This document shows positions 9,856 through 18,939 of a DNA stretch of 64,000 nucleotides, piece by piece. Every line of letters begins with the position of its first letter. The stretch's first letter is position 1. The position numbers and the translations under genes were made by a program. The stretch lies in the NCBI RefSeq assembly GCF_000614205.1, contig NZ_BAKN01000003.1, forward strand, positions 1-64,000, given 5' to 3'. The notes below the pieces were generated by a model. It did no database searches. It worked only from the letters and a program-made list of their open reading frames with translations, and was not told where the DNA came from. Source of the DNA: Hoylesella saccharolytica JCM 17484 (GTDB lineage Bacteria; Bacteroidota; Bacteroidia; Bacteroidales; Bacteroidaceae).

Positions 9856-10518
9856 TTATTTTAACAGATTAACCTTGATTGTATTGAATATTTCATCCTT
9901 ACGGTCAATGGTTTTCTTTCTAAACTTACCCGACATTCTGCTTAGTTTGGTTTTATTTTTACTTAACCCATACTTATCGGTAATCCAATTTTCGGCTGTC
10001 GTTTCAATACCGTCGTTCATCCCTCTGTCTTTTTCGTACACATAACTAATGCGAGAGAGTGTTATATTGAGATGTTCGTTGCTGCATCGGGCAATAACCG
10101 TGTAATTGAAAATACTACGATCAAGCGACAAAAAGGAACTTTGAAAGATCAGCCATTCTTTAAATCTTGCGGCAATAATGTGCTCTTTTCTATTTACAAG
10201 TGCAATGCTACTTTCCGCGAACTGATTATCACCCTTAGTCATACTGTCAAGCACGGCATAGGTTAGATCATAAATTTGTTGCGCATTTTTACCCGGAATA
10301 TCCAAGTCGTAGTTAAAAGTTACTTTTCCGTCTACTAAGGGTATGGCCCCTTCTAAATATTTTTTATCTTCTTTTGTGATAGCCTTTTTTTTACTTTCAA
10401 AAAGCGTTTTTTTCTCCTTATTTTGCTGTATATCGATTGCTTGAGGTTTTTCCCAATCATTTTGTGCCATTACAGATAAGGGTAAAAACAGAAGTATCAC
10501 AATAGAAAGTTTCTTCAT
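9856..10518 (-). CDS. DUF4468 domain-containing exported protein
   Basis: A 220-residue protein with a Sec signal peptide (MKKLSIVILLFLPLSVMAQ). The mature part has the DUF4468 layout: a strand-rich start (VDGKVTFNYDLDIPGKNAQQIYD), a long helix and the RCSNEHLNITLSRISY strand pair. DUF4468 proteins are periplasmic or surface proteins of Bacteroidetes with a TATA-box-binding-protein-like fold and no known role. It is the first gene of the operon with the small membrane protein and the porin. A -7 like TAATTTTG lies at 10548-10555 (minus), about 30 nt before the start. Confidence 0.82.
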   Translation of the reverse strand: MKKLSIVILLFLPLSVMAQNDWEKPQAIDIQQNKEKKTLFESKKKAITKEDKKYLEGAIPLVDGKVTFNYDLDIPGKNAQQIYDLTYAVLDSMTKGDNQFAESSIALVNRKEHIIAARFKEWLIFQSSFLSLDRSIFNYTVIARCSNEHLNITLSRISYVYEKDRGMNDGIETTAENWITDKYGLSKNKTKLSRMSGKFRKKTIDRKDEIFNTIKVNLLK

Positions 10519-10555
10519 ATTTTGTTATTTCATATTTGTAAACACCACAAAATTA

Positions 10556-11226
10556 CGAAATAAAGCCTTAGTTAGGGCCGTCTCTATTAATATTTAACGT
10601 TAATTATTTAGCAGTTCTAGCTGTATGCTCAAAATCAATTGTCAAATTTGAGCATGTCGGTTGAGAGCTTTCATTTTTATCAGAAAAGTAACAAATTGTT
10701 ACTTTCACAATTGTTAAAATCAAGGACCTAACGTTCGGAGAATGGCTTCAAATTGAATAGACAATTATCTGTACGGAAATACGCGAGTATTTTTCCACTT
10801 TATTTATCGTTGATAATCAGAGGCTTATGTGTAAGTATGTACTTTTTATACGTCTTTTTATATGTGAGAACCCTTTAAAAGGGTATTTTTTAATAGGTAA
10901 AAGCATAGGTTTCAATATGAAAAAGCTATGCTTTTACCGCCTAAGACCTATGCTTTTACAACCCGAAAGTTATGTTTTTAGATGCTAAACACTTATTTTA
11001 GCTTAAATAAGCGGTTATTTTTCTCTAGAATTAAAATGTTAAATGTAAGGAAAAGAGAAAGTGTGCAAAATGTTAAAATGAGGGAAAAAGTTACAAATCG
11101 TAACTTTTTTATTTTGTTATGCCTTCTAATAAAGGTTCGTAATATTGTTTTTTGGTTACGCGACATATCGCATTGCGGATGCACAAATTCTACATATAAC
11201 ACGAAATTATTTTAATAACTGGTGGA
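10556..11226. other. gene-free spacer carrying repeat array A
   Basis: About 670 bp without a convincing gene. The 22-bp-period repeat array (10900-11009) is followed by a conserved tail to about 11048 that matches the tail of the second copy at 32045-32103. Near 10673 and 11090 there are AT-rich tracts with short inverted repeats (AGTAACAAATTGTTACTTT, and AGTTACAAATCGTAACTTT). Confidence 0.6.
10900..11009 (+). repeat. 22-bp-period tandem repeat array, copy A
   Basis: Five units in exact 22-bp register: 10900-10921, 10922-10943, 10944-10965, 10966-10987 and a decayed unit 10988-11009. Each starts with a core like AAAGCTATGCTTTT, whose arms AAAGC/GCTTT are mirror complements around TAT, followed by about 8 variable bases. 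The same architecture, in the same order with the same downstream tail, recurs inverted at 32104-32213. Confidence 0.85.
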
Positions 11227-11260
11227 TAAAAATGGGTACATCTTCAGCGAGATGTACCCA
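11227..11260 (-). terminator. terminator of the GH109 gene
   Basis: Perfect 11-bp stem TGGGTACATCT (11233-11243) with AGATGTACCCA (11250-11260) and a 6-nt loop. On the minus strand it is followed by TTTTTATCC. It lies about 35 bp past the GH109 stop codon. Confidence 0.85.
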
Positions 11261-11295
11261 TCTGAGTTTTATTTGATAGGGTAGGGCGGACTGTT

Positions 11296-12849
11296 TTATT
11301 TTTTAGTCTTTTTTTGTTTCTTATCAGTCTTTTCCCAGTATTTCTTTCCTTGAACTTTGAGTTGTGCAGTAAAAGCTTCAGCTTGTTGCTTTGCTTTGAT
11401 CTCATCAGTAGGTGATGCGTACGCATGGCGGAAACCTTTTACCTCGTTCCAATGTCCTCGTGTGAAATCAGGGACCTCTACCGGGAGGTTACAATTATTC
11501 ATACTGATGGCCCCAAGTTCAGCCAAACAGCACCATTCTGCCAAATCGTATACGTCCATATCAAGCGGAAGCCCATTTTGTAAGCAATAAACCAGTCTAC
11601 TATCCATGATAAAATCCATGCCGCCATGTCCGCCTACTTCTTTTGCTTCTTCACCATATTTCTTCACAAGCGGACTTACATACTTTGCTACAAGCGCTTT
11701 TGTGTCGGTTTCAGAGAGGTAACTATGTCCTGATAGGTTATCATTCGAAGGTTTCACGCCCGCCTCTTTCATGTCATTAGCCGATAAAGCATAGCCTTCA
11801 ATGGGATATTTGTTGGCAAATCCTTTTGTTCCGGTGAGCTGATACATCCGGTTATAAGGCTGTGGCGTCATTACATTGTGGTGTATTTCGAGCACTTTAC
11901 CCTGCTCGGTACGGATAAGTGTGGTGGTTTGATCTCCGTTCTTAAAGTCGTTGCATGTCTCGCCTGTGTACTTTTCTACAAGTGCCTTTCCATTAAACGA
12001 CTTTGTATCCATTGCAATCAGCGTGCGCATACGGTCGCCACGATGAATGTTCAGAACTTGTGCAATGGGACCCAATCCATGTGTAGCATAGATATCGCCG
12101 CGATAATCTTTATTGTAACGCAGACGCCAACCCAACTTATCATCAGTCTCCTTTTTCCAATAATAGGGCCAAAAGTAAGATAATTCGTGGCGATAGGCTC
12201 CCTGTGCGTAGATAACATCACCAAAAAGTCCCTGTTGCGCCATATGGAGCGAGTTAAGTTCAAAGAAGTCGTAGCAACAGTTTTCGAGCATAATACAATG
12301 CAATCGTGTTTGTTCAGAAAGATTAATCAATGCCCATATCTCTTTCATATTCATTGCCGAGGGTACTTCTATGGCTGCATGCTTACCATGTTCCATCGCT
12401 TCTTTAGCTACAAGAAAATGATGCGCCCAGTCGGTAGCTATGTATACCAGGTCGATGTCTGAGCGTTTGCACAGCTCTTTGTAACCATTCTCTCCGTAAT
12501 AGATGTCTGCGGCAGGCATATCTGCTTCGCGTAGAAACTTCTGACAAGCTTCTGCCCGTTCTTTTTCATAATCGCAAAGAGCTTTAATCTGTATGCCGGG
12601 AATATGTGTCCAGCGTTCAACGGCACCCGGTCCGCGCATACCTAACCCCACGAAAGCTACTCTGACAACTTTGAGTTTAGGCGTAACGAGGTTAATGGCA
12701 GACTGTTGTCCGACTTTACGGGTTGGTACTTCAGTAACAAGCGTACCGTTTACATTCTTGTAAGGCCAGTTATACTGTGCCTCGATGGCTTGAGGCATTA
12801 AGAATAAAGCCGCAAGTGCGAGTTGAAAAAATAAATGTTTACGTTTCAT
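11296..12849 (-). CDS. exported Gfo/Idh/MocA-family protein, glycoside hydrolase family 109
   Basis: A 517-residue protein with a signal peptide (MKRKHLFFQLALAALF, cleavage near IEAQ) followed by a Rossmann NAD-binding domain: VAFVGLGMRGPGAVERW at about residues 67-83, CDYEKERAEAC as the second strand, and the EVPSAM segment. The C-terminal domain carries GDIYATHGLGPIAQVLNIH, the conserved His region of GH109. GH109 enzymes are NAD-dependent alpha-N-acetylgalactosaminidases that act by a redox-elimination mechanism. Family members in Bacteroidales are usually periplasmic and target mucin or blood-group A sugars. The actual substrate here is inferred from the family only. It lies 77 bp downstream of uvrB on the same strand. 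Confidence 0.88.
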   Translation of the reverse strand: MKRKHLFFQLALAALFLMPQAIEAQYNWPYKNVNGTLVTEVPTRKVGQQSAINLVTPKLKVVRVAFVGLGMRGPGAVERWTHIPGIQIKALCDYEKERAEACQKFLREADMPAADIYYGENGYKELCKRSDIDLVYIATDWAHHFLVAKEAMEHGKHAAIEVPSAMNMKEIWALINLSEQTRLHCIMLENCCYDFFELNSLHMAQQGLFGDVIYAQGAYRHELSYFWPYYWKKETDDKLGWRLRYNKDYRGDIYATHGLGPIAQVLNIHRGDRMRTLIAMDTKSFNGKALVEKYTGETCNDFKNGDQTTTLIRTEQGKVLEIHHNVMTPQPYNRMYQLTGTKGFANKYPIEGYALSANDMKEAGVKPSNDNLSGHSYLSETDTKALVAKYVSPLVKKYGEEAKEVGGHGGMDFIMDSRLVYCLQNGLPLDMDVYDLAEWCCLAELGAISMNNCNLPVEVPDFTRGHWNEVKGFRHAYASPTDEIKAKQQAEAFTAQLKVQGKKYWEKTDKKQKKTKK

Positions 12850-12926
12850 GTTATTTAAAGTTGAAAGTTTATTAGTCTTTTTTGTTTTACAATTTTAGGT
12901 GTGAACAATGTGCATGATAGCAGATG

Positions 12927-14960
12927 TTACTTCATTTCTAAGAGCTTTTGAAGTCTGGCAATTTCATCGCGATATTGGGCTGCCTGAATAAAATCAAGCT
13001 CCTTGGCAGCTTTCTTCATTAAGGCGGTTGTATTCTCTATACTTTTCTCTAGTTGTGGCCTAGTCATGCGTTCAATAATCGGGTCGGCAGCAAAAGCTAT
13101 TGTATCAGCCTCCAGATATGCCTTTGACAGATTGCCATATCCTTTCTCATCAGTTGCAACAGGTGTTCCGTTAACAAGGGCACCTTTAATTTCTTTCACT
13201 ATTTGGCGTGGAATAATGTGATGTTCTTCGTTATATCGCATCTGGATGCTTCGTCTTCGGGCTGTTTCATCAATAGTTTTCTGCATGCTTCCGGTAATGG
13301 TATCGGCATACATAATTACTTTTCCATTGACGTTGCGTGCAGCCCGACCGGCCGTTTGTGTAAGTGACCGGTGATTACGCAAGAAGCCTTCTTTGTCTGC
13401 ATCTAAAATAGCGACAAGCGAAACTTCAGGTAAATCCAATCCTTCGCGAAGCAGATTAACACCCACAAGTACATCATATTCGCCCATACGCAGATCGTTC
13501 ATAATCTTAACACGGTCCAATGTGGTAACGTCGCTATGTATATAATTGGCTCTGATATTGTGTTCGAGAAGATACTCGGTTAGCTCTTCTGCCATTCGTT
13601 TGGTCAAAGTGGTTACTAAAACGCGTTCATTATTATCGGCACGTGTGATTATTTCGCTGAGTAAATCATCAATTTGGTTTTCGCTGGGCCTAACAATAAT
13701 TTCAGGATCAAGCAGGCCGGTGGGCCGAATAAGTTGTTCAACAACAACCCCTTCGACTTCTTGTAACTCGTAATCAGCAGGGGTTGCCGACACGTAAATT
13801 ACTTGATGGATAAGGCTATGGAATTCTTCAAATCGCAGCGGACGGTTATCAAAAGCTGCTGGAAGTCTAAAACCAAACTCTACAAGGTTTTGTTTTCGAA
13901 CTCTGTCACCACCAAACATGCCACCAATTTGTGGAATGGTAACATGACTTTCATCAACAATGATTAAATAATCTTTTGGAAAAAAGTCAAGTAGACAATA
14001 CGGCCGTTGCCCCGGTTCACGACCATCAAAATAGCGAGAATAATTTTCTATTCCGGTGCAATGTCCTAATTCCTTTATCATTTCGATATCATACTCTACA
14101 CGTTCCTTAATCCGTTGAGCCTTAATATTTTCTCCTGTTTTGTTAAAGAAATCAATTTGCTCTAGTAAATCATCCTGAATGGCGCGTATAGCATGCTCTG
14201 TTTGCTCTTTAGTTGTAATAAAAAGATTAGCAGGATAGATGTTATATTTCTCAAAATCTTCAATACGATGGTAATCAATACTATCAATTTCCTCAATGCT
14301 TTCAAGTTCATCGTCCCACCAAGTAAGTCTTAGGATATTATCACTATATGCCATAGCAATATCGACAGTATCTCCTTTTACACGAAAAGTACCTCTTTGA
14401 AGATCAACATCATTGCGCACATAAAGTAAATCTACCAGTTTCCGAAGAAAGCTGTTACGGTCTACAATATCTCCTTTATTTATAGAAATGATGCTGTTTT
14501 CCATAGCCGTTGGCCCTCCCATACCATAAATACACGATACCGACGAGATTACAACAACATCTTTTCGACCAGATAAAAGGGCAGAAACAGTTGAAAGTCT
14601 CAACTTATCTATCTCTTCATTGATAGCTAGATCTTTCTCTATATAGGTGTCTGATGTGGGCAGATATGCTTCTGGCTGGTAGTAATCATAATAGGAAACA
14701 TAATATTCAACAGCATTTTCTGGAAAAAAACTTTTCATCTCTTCATAGAGTTGGGCTGCCAATGTTTTATTATGACTCAATATCAACGTAGGTTTGTTAG
14801 CATTGACAATGACGTTTGCCATCGTAAAAGTTTTTCCGGAACCTGTTACACCGAGAAGAACTTGCGACTGATCGCCCCTTTCTAATCCTGCTGTAAGTTG
14901 TCGGATTGCTTCCGGTTGATCTCCTGTTGGTTGATATTTTGATATTAATTTAAAATCCAT
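12927..14960 (-). CDS. uvrB: excinuclease ABC subunit B
   Basis: DNA-damage recognition helicase of nucleotide excision repair, working with UvrA and UvrC. Visible parts: Walker A GVTGSGKTF near residue 37, the beta-hairpin region (YYDYYQPEAYLP) that locks onto the lesion strand, the DESH-type motif (VDESHVTIPQ), helicase motifs V-VI (GVNLLREGLDLPEVSLV, QTAGRAARN) and a C-terminal UVR motif (ALMKKAAKELDFIQAAQYRDEI). Length of about 677 residues is normal. I chose the ATG at 14960 (MDFKLISKYQPTGDQPEAI), where family members begin, over one three codons upstream that overlaps a -7-like TAATTTTG at 14967-14974. Confidence 0.96.
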   Translation of the reverse strand: MDFKLISKYQPTGDQPEAIRQLTAGLERGDQSQVLLGVTGSGKTFTMANVIVNANKPTLILSHNKTLAAQLYEEMKSFFPENAVEYYVSYYDYYQPEAYLPTSDTYIEKDLAINEEIDKLRLSTVSALLSGRKDVVVISSVSCIYGMGGPTAMENSIISINKGDIVDRNSFLRKLVDLLYVRNDVDLQRGTFRVKGDTVDIAMAYSDNILRLTWWDDELESIEEIDSIDYHRIEDFEKYNIYPANLFITTKEQTEHAIRAIQDDLLEQIDFFNKTGENIKAQRIKERVEYDIEMIKELGHCTGIENYSRYFDGREPGQRPYCLLDFFPKDYLIIVDESHVTIPQIGGMFGGDRVRKQNLVEFGFRLPAAFDNRPLRFEEFHSLIHQVIYVSATPADYELQEVEGVVVEQLIRPTGLLDPEIIVRPSENQIDDLLSEIITRADNNERVLVTTLTKRMAEELTEYLLEHNIRANYIHSDVTTLDRVKIMNDLRMGEYDVLVGVNLLREGLDLPEVSLVAILDADKEGFLRNHRSLTQTAGRAARNVNGKVIMYADTITGSMQKTIDETARRRSIQMRYNEEHHIIPRQIVKEIKGALVNGTPVATDEKGYGNLSKAYLEADTIAFAADPIIERMTRPQLEKSIENTTALMKKAAKELDFIQAAQYRDEIARLQKLLEMK

Positions 14961-15035
14961 ATCTTGCAAAATTACTAAAAAAGTATATTTAGCTGTCAGA
15001 TATGTTCTATTTTATATAAAAATCACTATGGGTAC

Positions 15036-15066
15036 TTTGTTTATAAATGAAATATGTGTACTTTTG
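15036..15066 (+). promoter_or_regulatory. promoter of bamD-rpoZ-DUF4293
   Basis: TTTG (15036-15039) and TACTTTTG (15059-15066) are 19 nt apart and match the Bacteroidetes -33/-7 consensus. The -7 box ends 22 nt before the ATG at 15089 and lies downstream of the alternative ATG at 15047, which rules that start out. Confidence 0.8.
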
Positions 15067-15088
15067 CAACCTGAAACCAGTTGAAACA

Positions 15089-15919
15089 ATGAAGAAATCC
15101 TTTCTTATAGTATCCGCTTTTGTGCTGTTGCTTTCGGGTTGTGCGCAAGAATTTAATCAAGTGTACAGAACTGACAATTATCAATACAAGTATGAATATG
15201 CCAAAGAATGTTTTGTAAAAGGTAAATATGTTCGTGCAGTGACATTGTTGCAGGAACTTGTTACTTTACAGAAAGGTACCGAGAATGCTCAAGAATGCTT
15301 GTATATGCTGGCTATGGCTGAATATTGTAGCAAGGATTATGAAACGGCTGCACAGTATTTTAAAAAATATTACCAGTCGTATCCCAAAGGAAACTATGCA
15401 GAGATGGCGCAGTTTTATATAGGACAAAGCCTTTATATGAGTACACCAGAACCGCGACTAGATCAATCGAGAACGGTTGAAGCTATTGCAAGCTTTCAAG
15501 AGTTTTTGGATTTATTTCCTGATACACGCTTGAAACCTGAAGCACAACAGAGATTGTTTGATTTACAAGATAAGCTTGTGCAAAAAGAATTATATTCAGC
15601 GCAATTATATTACGACTTGGGGTCGTATTTCGGAAATAGTACAAGAGATGGTGGTGGAAACAATTATGAAGCTTGTATTATTACAGCTCAAAATGCTCTT
15701 AAAGACTATCCATATAGCAAACTGCGTGAAAATTTTGCAGTGTTGATCATGAAAAGTAAGTATGAGTTAGCACAAAAAAGTATTGAAGAAAGACGGCTAG
15801 AACGCTTTCAAGATGCTGAAGATGAGTGTTATGGATTTATTAATGAATATCCTGACTCAAAAGAAAGGACATTAGCTGAAAAGTATATTGTAAAATGTAA
15901 AGAGGTAACAAAGGATTAG
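15089..15919 (+). CDS. bamD: outer membrane assembly lipoprotein BamD
   Basis: Lipoprotein partner of BamA in the machine that folds beta-barrels into the outer membrane. The start at 15089 gives MKKSFLIVSAFVLLLSGC, a lipoprotein signal whose lipobox (LLSGC) puts the lipidated Cys at residue 18. The mature part is a row of TPR-like helical repeats: YEYAKECFVKGKYVRAVTLL, AEYCSKDYETAAQYFKKYY and ERFQDAEDECYGFINEYPDS. Length of 276 residues fits the family. It heads a plus-strand run with rpoZ 37 bp downstream and then a DUF4293 gene, a conserved Bacteroidales neighbourhood. Confidence 0.92.
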   Translation: MKKSFLIVSAFVLLLSGCAQEFNQVYRTDNYQYKYEYAKECFVKGKYVRAVTLLQELVTLQKGTENAQECLYMLAMAEYCSKDYETAAQYFKKYYQSYPKGNYAEMAQFYIGQSLYMSTPEPRLDQSRTVEAIASFQEFLDLFPDTRLKPEAQQRLFDLQDKLVQKELYSAQLYYDLGSYFGNSTRDGGGNNYEACIITAQNALKDYPYSKLRENFAVLIMKSKYELAQKSIEERRLERFQDAEDECYGFINEYPDSKERTLAEKYIVKCKEVTKD

Positions 15920-15956
15920 TTAAAACATATATTTAGAATTAATTTAGAAAAATCTT

Positions 15957-16292
15957 ATGGATTATAAAAAGTCAAAAGCTCCGGTAAATACCGTAACCAG
16001 AAATATTATGGATTTATGTGAGAACACTGATAATATTTATGAGAGTGTTGCCATTATTTCCAAGCGTGCCAATCAGATTTCAGCAGAAATCAAACAAGAT
16101 CTGAATAAGAAATTGGCAGAATTTGCTTCATATAATGACTCTCTGGAAGAGGTTTTTGAGAATCGTGAACAAATAGAAATTTCTCGTTATTATGAAAAGT
16201 TACCTAAGCCTACGCTTCTGGCAACTGAGGAATTTGTTGATGGTAGTATTTATTTTAGAGATCCTACAAAGGACGGACAAGAGCAGGAATAA
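15957..16292 (+). CDS. rpoZ: RNA polymerase omega (Rpb6-like) subunit
   Basis: A 111-residue small polymerase subunit that helps assemble the beta' subunit. The Rpb6/omega core is at residues 12-52: TRNIMDLCENTDNIYESVAI followed by ISKRANQIS. A Bacteroidetes-specific C-terminal extension has SRYYEKLPKPTLLATEEF. It lies between bamD and the DUF4293 gene. Its stop TAA overlaps the next ATG as TAATG, so translation is probably coupled. Confidence 0.88.
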   Translation: MDYKKSKAPVNTVTRNIMDLCENTDNIYESVAIISKRANQISAEIKQDLNKKLAEFASYNDSLEEVFENREQIEISRYYEKLPKPTLLATEEFVDGSIYFRDPTKDGQEQE

Positions 16293-16747
16293 TGTTGCAG
16301 CGTAAACAAACTCTATTTATTTTTATTGCAATCATTCTGTCTGTTGTTTGTATGTGCATACCCATAGGACATTTTGAGCCACGAGGAATGGGGATGAATG
16401 CAATTCTTTATAATCTTTGGATACGGGATATTGACAATGGGGTGAATATAACATCAAGCATATTATTCGTTATGTTATTGCACACTTGCCCTTTTGGTAT
16501 TTGGGCGATATTTAAATACAAAAATCGAATATTTCAGGCCCGGTTGTGTGTGATTAATATATTGTTTCTAGCAACTTGGTATATTGCATATTTTATCTAT
16601 GGCTATTATTGGGGCTATCGGGACTATGCGTTTAAAATGAATTTCGCCGCTTGTCTACCGTTGATTTCCTTGATACTTTATGTGATGGCAAGGTATGCTA
16701 TCTTGGCTGATGAGAAGTTGGTACGTGCTGCAGATCGTATAAGGTAA
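16292..16747 (+). CDS. DUF4293 family four-helix membrane protein
   Basis: A 151-residue inner-membrane protein with four hydrophobic helices at about residues 8-26, 50-70, 78-100 and 114-132. It begins MLQRKQTLFIFIA, the typical opening of DUF4293 proteins in Bacteroidetes (MIQRIQT... in relatives). Function is unknown. Conserved linkage to rpoZ and bamD, with a one-base overlap here, suggests co-expression. The operon ends at the hairpin 16763-16793. Confidence 0.85.
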   Translation: MLQRKQTLFIFIAIILSVVCMCIPIGHFEPRGMGMNAILYNLWIRDIDNGVNITSSILFVMLLHTCPFGIWAIFKYKNRIFQARLCVINILFLATWYIAYFIYGYYWGYRDYAFKMNFAACLPLISLILYVMARYAILADEKLVRAADRIR

Positions 16748-16762
16748 TTAACCTTAGAAAAT

Positions 16763-16793
16763 AAAAGGTCGGGAGTGATGCTCCCGACCTTTT
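16763..16793. terminator. bidirectional terminator between the DUF4293 gene and gdhA
   Basis: Perfect stem AAAAGGTCGGGAG (16763-16775) with CTCCCGACCTTTT (16781-16793) and loop TGATG, T-rich on both strands. It separates the convergent DUF4293 gene and gdhA. Confidence 0.93.
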
Positions 16794-16816
16794 TAATTAT
16801 TCCCTAATTTATCATT

Positions 16817-18151
16817 CTAAACAACACCTTGTGCTATCATGGCTTTGGCTACTTTTAAGAAACCAGCAATATTAGCTCCTTTGACATAATTGATATAACC
16901 GTCAGGTTGCGTTCCATATCTTACACAATTTTCATGAATATCATTCATAATGTGATGGAGCCTGTTATCAACTTCCTCGCGAGTCCAACGTAAACGCTCG
17001 GAATTTTGACTCATTTCTAAACCTGATACTGCTACACCACCTGCATTTGCTGCTTTTCCAGGAGCATAAAGTATCTTTGCATCTTGATATATCTTTATGG
17101 CTTCAGGGGTTGAGGGCATATTCGCTCCTTCAGAAATGGCTATGATGCCATTAGCAATAAGTGTTCTGGCCGCTTCTTCATTAATTTCGTTCTGAGTGGC
17201 AGAGGGTAGGGCAATATCTGCTTTTTCTGCCCATGGCTTTGCACCTGCAACGTATTTGACGCCATATTTCTCGGCATACTCTCTGATACGTCCACGTTCC
17301 AGATTTTTTAATTCCATTACATAGTCTAATTTCTCGCGGTCAATTCCATCCGGATCGTAGATATAACCGTCAGAATCAGATAAGGTAACAACTTTTGCAC
17401 CTAGTTCAATCAACTTCTCAACAGTATATTGTGCAACATTTCCAGATCCGCTGACAAGTACCGTCTTCCCCTTTATATCAATGTTTCTTGTAGCAAGCAT
17501 ATTACAGAGGAAATAAACATTACCGTATCCTGTTGCTTCAGGTCGAATACGTGAACCGCCAAATTCTTGTCCTTTTCCAGTAAATACGCCTGTAAACTCG
17601 TGTGTAAGTTTTTTATACATTCCAAATAAATACCCCACTTCACGTCCTCCAACTCCGATATCTCCTGCAGGAACATCTTCGTCGGGACCTATATGTCTAT
17701 AGAGTTCTGACATAAAAGCCTGACAAAAACGCATGACTTCAGCGTTGCTTTTACCACGAGGTGAGAAGTCAGAACCTCCTTTGGCACCACCCATAGGTAG
17801 GGTGGTAAGAGAATTCTTAAAAGTTTGCTCAAATGCTAAAAACTTTAATATGGAAAGATTAACCGAAGCGTGATAGCGTAAACCACCTTTATAAGGGCCA
17901 ATTGTGTTATTATGTTGTACTCGATATCCCATGTTGGTTTGTACATTTCCTTTATCGTCTACCCATGTTATACGAAATTGAATAATGCGGTCGGGAATAC
18001 AAAGACGTTCAATAAGATTGGCCCTGTCAAATTCCGGATGTTTATTATATTCTTCTTCAATAGTACCCAACACCTGACTAACTGCCTGAATATATTCAGG
18101 TTCATTTGGAAATCTCTGTTTTAGAGTTTCTATAACTTTCTCTGCATTCAT
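16817..18151 (-). CDS. gdhA: NADP-specific glutamate dehydrogenase
   Basis: Hexameric cytoplasmic enzyme joining ammonia and 2-oxoglutarate with NADPH to make glutamate, the main ammonium entry point in many Bacteroidales. Seen: substrate-binding GPYKGGLRYHASVN, the catalytic Lys segment PMGGAKGGSDFSPRGKS, VPAGDIGVGGREVG, and the nucleotide-binding GSGNVAQYT. Length of 444 residues is that of the small hexameric GDH family (GDH I). Minus-strand TATCTTTG at 18194-18201 is the likely -7 box, 43 nt before the start. Confidence 0.96.
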   Translation of the reverse strand: MNAEKVIETLKQRFPNEPEYIQAVSQVLGTIEEEYNKHPEFDRANLIERLCIPDRIIQFRITWVDDKGNVQTNMGYRVQHNNTIGPYKGGLRYHASVNLSILKFLAFEQTFKNSLTTLPMGGAKGGSDFSPRGKSNAEVMRFCQAFMSELYRHIGPDEDVPAGDIGVGGREVGYLFGMYKKLTHEFTGVFTGKGQEFGGSRIRPEATGYGNVYFLCNMLATRNIDIKGKTVLVSGSGNVAQYTVEKLIELGAKVVTLSDSDGYIYDPDGIDREKLDYVMELKNLERGRIREYAEKYGVKYVAGAKPWAEKADIALPSATQNEINEEAARTLIANGIIAISEGANMPSTPEAIKIYQDAKILYAPGKAANAGGVAVSGLEMSQNSERLRWTREEVDNRLHHIMNDIHENCVRYGTQPDGYINYVKGANIAGFLKVAKAMIAQGVV

Positions 18152-18201
18152 AATCTTTTAATTATAATTATCTAAAGTATCTACATTACAATGCAAAGAT
18201 A

Positions 18202-18384
18202 GAAATATTTTGATATGAAAGAAATAAAATATAATAAAATTGCTAATAAATAAATTATATTGTTATAATTTACTCTTATTTTCTACCTTTTTGATATAAT
18301 TAAAGTAAAAAGATAGAGTAGGGGAGATAATAGCTTATTTATGGGTCACCATTGTACAAATATGGCAGTTCGGGATAAGGATTG
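18202..18384. other. AT-rich spacer
   Basis: About 180 bp of very AT-rich sequence upstream of gdhA. I see no gene or clear structure in it. It borders the IS982-like fragment. Confidence 0.5.
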
Positions 18385-18780
18385 GCCTAGAATAATTCCA
18401 ATTGCCTACTTTTTTGGAAGTTATGTACGGAATGATGGCATGAATGAACCATGTGCATTATTTTGTCCCACAAGGGCATCACTTTACCGTAGAGTACCTT
18501 GGCTCCATACCCTTAAGTCTCTGTCGTCTACGTTTGCGGAAGTCAGGCAAAAAGTGAGCCCATCGCCCAACTCATTGCACAACAGATGCAGCTTGAAACC
18601 ATGACACCAACCCATCGTTCCATTTCCGTTCTTGACAAGCCCATCAAGAATCTCTTTAAAGTTTTATAATTTGTGGCAGAAACGTAAAGTTTTTCGAAAC
18701 GCTTCTTCAATAAATACAGAGGAAAAGTTTCTTGAAAAGAACAAATTTTGGTAGACTGAATTTGCCAATTTACCAAAATG
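18385..18780 (-). pseudogene. decayed IS982-family transposase fragment
   Basis: On the minus strand one frame reads NGTMGWCHGFKLHLLCNELG and then TFCLTSANVDDRDLRVW. This is the hallmark of IS982-type DDE transposases: the GW..GFKLHL block followed by the S/G-NVDDR block. Upstream RFCHKL is interrupted by a stop. Downstream the frame stops after GTLR and continues in another frame as KVLYGKVMPLWDK. No intact frame longer than about 60 codons and no terminal inverted repeats were found, so only an inactive remnant of about 130 codons is left. Confidence 0.72.
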
Positions 18781-18884
18781 TCTGTTACACCATATTCTGC
18801 TGAAAAAGATGAGAAAGAGAAAAACCAAGATAACTTTTATGGAAATAAGCTTAAAATCCTACTATGAAGTTTTTTACAGGTTTG

Positions 18885-18920
18885 AAATAAAAATGGGATA
18901 GATAATTTATATCTATCCCA
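18885..18920 (-). terminator. terminator of rpsA
   Basis: Stem TGGGATAGAT (18894-18903) with ATCTATCCCA (18911-18920) and a 7-nt loop. On the minus strand it is followed by TTTTTATTT. It is 19 bp past the rpsA stop codon. Confidence 0.85.
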
Positions 18921-18939
18921 TAATCTCTATAAAATATAA

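Noticed and set aside
10900..11009. 22-bp arrays as CRISPR
   Set aside because: The repeat core is about 14 bp with 8-bp variable parts, cores differ from unit to unit, and no cas genes are near. CRISPR repeats and spacers are each at least about 20 bp.
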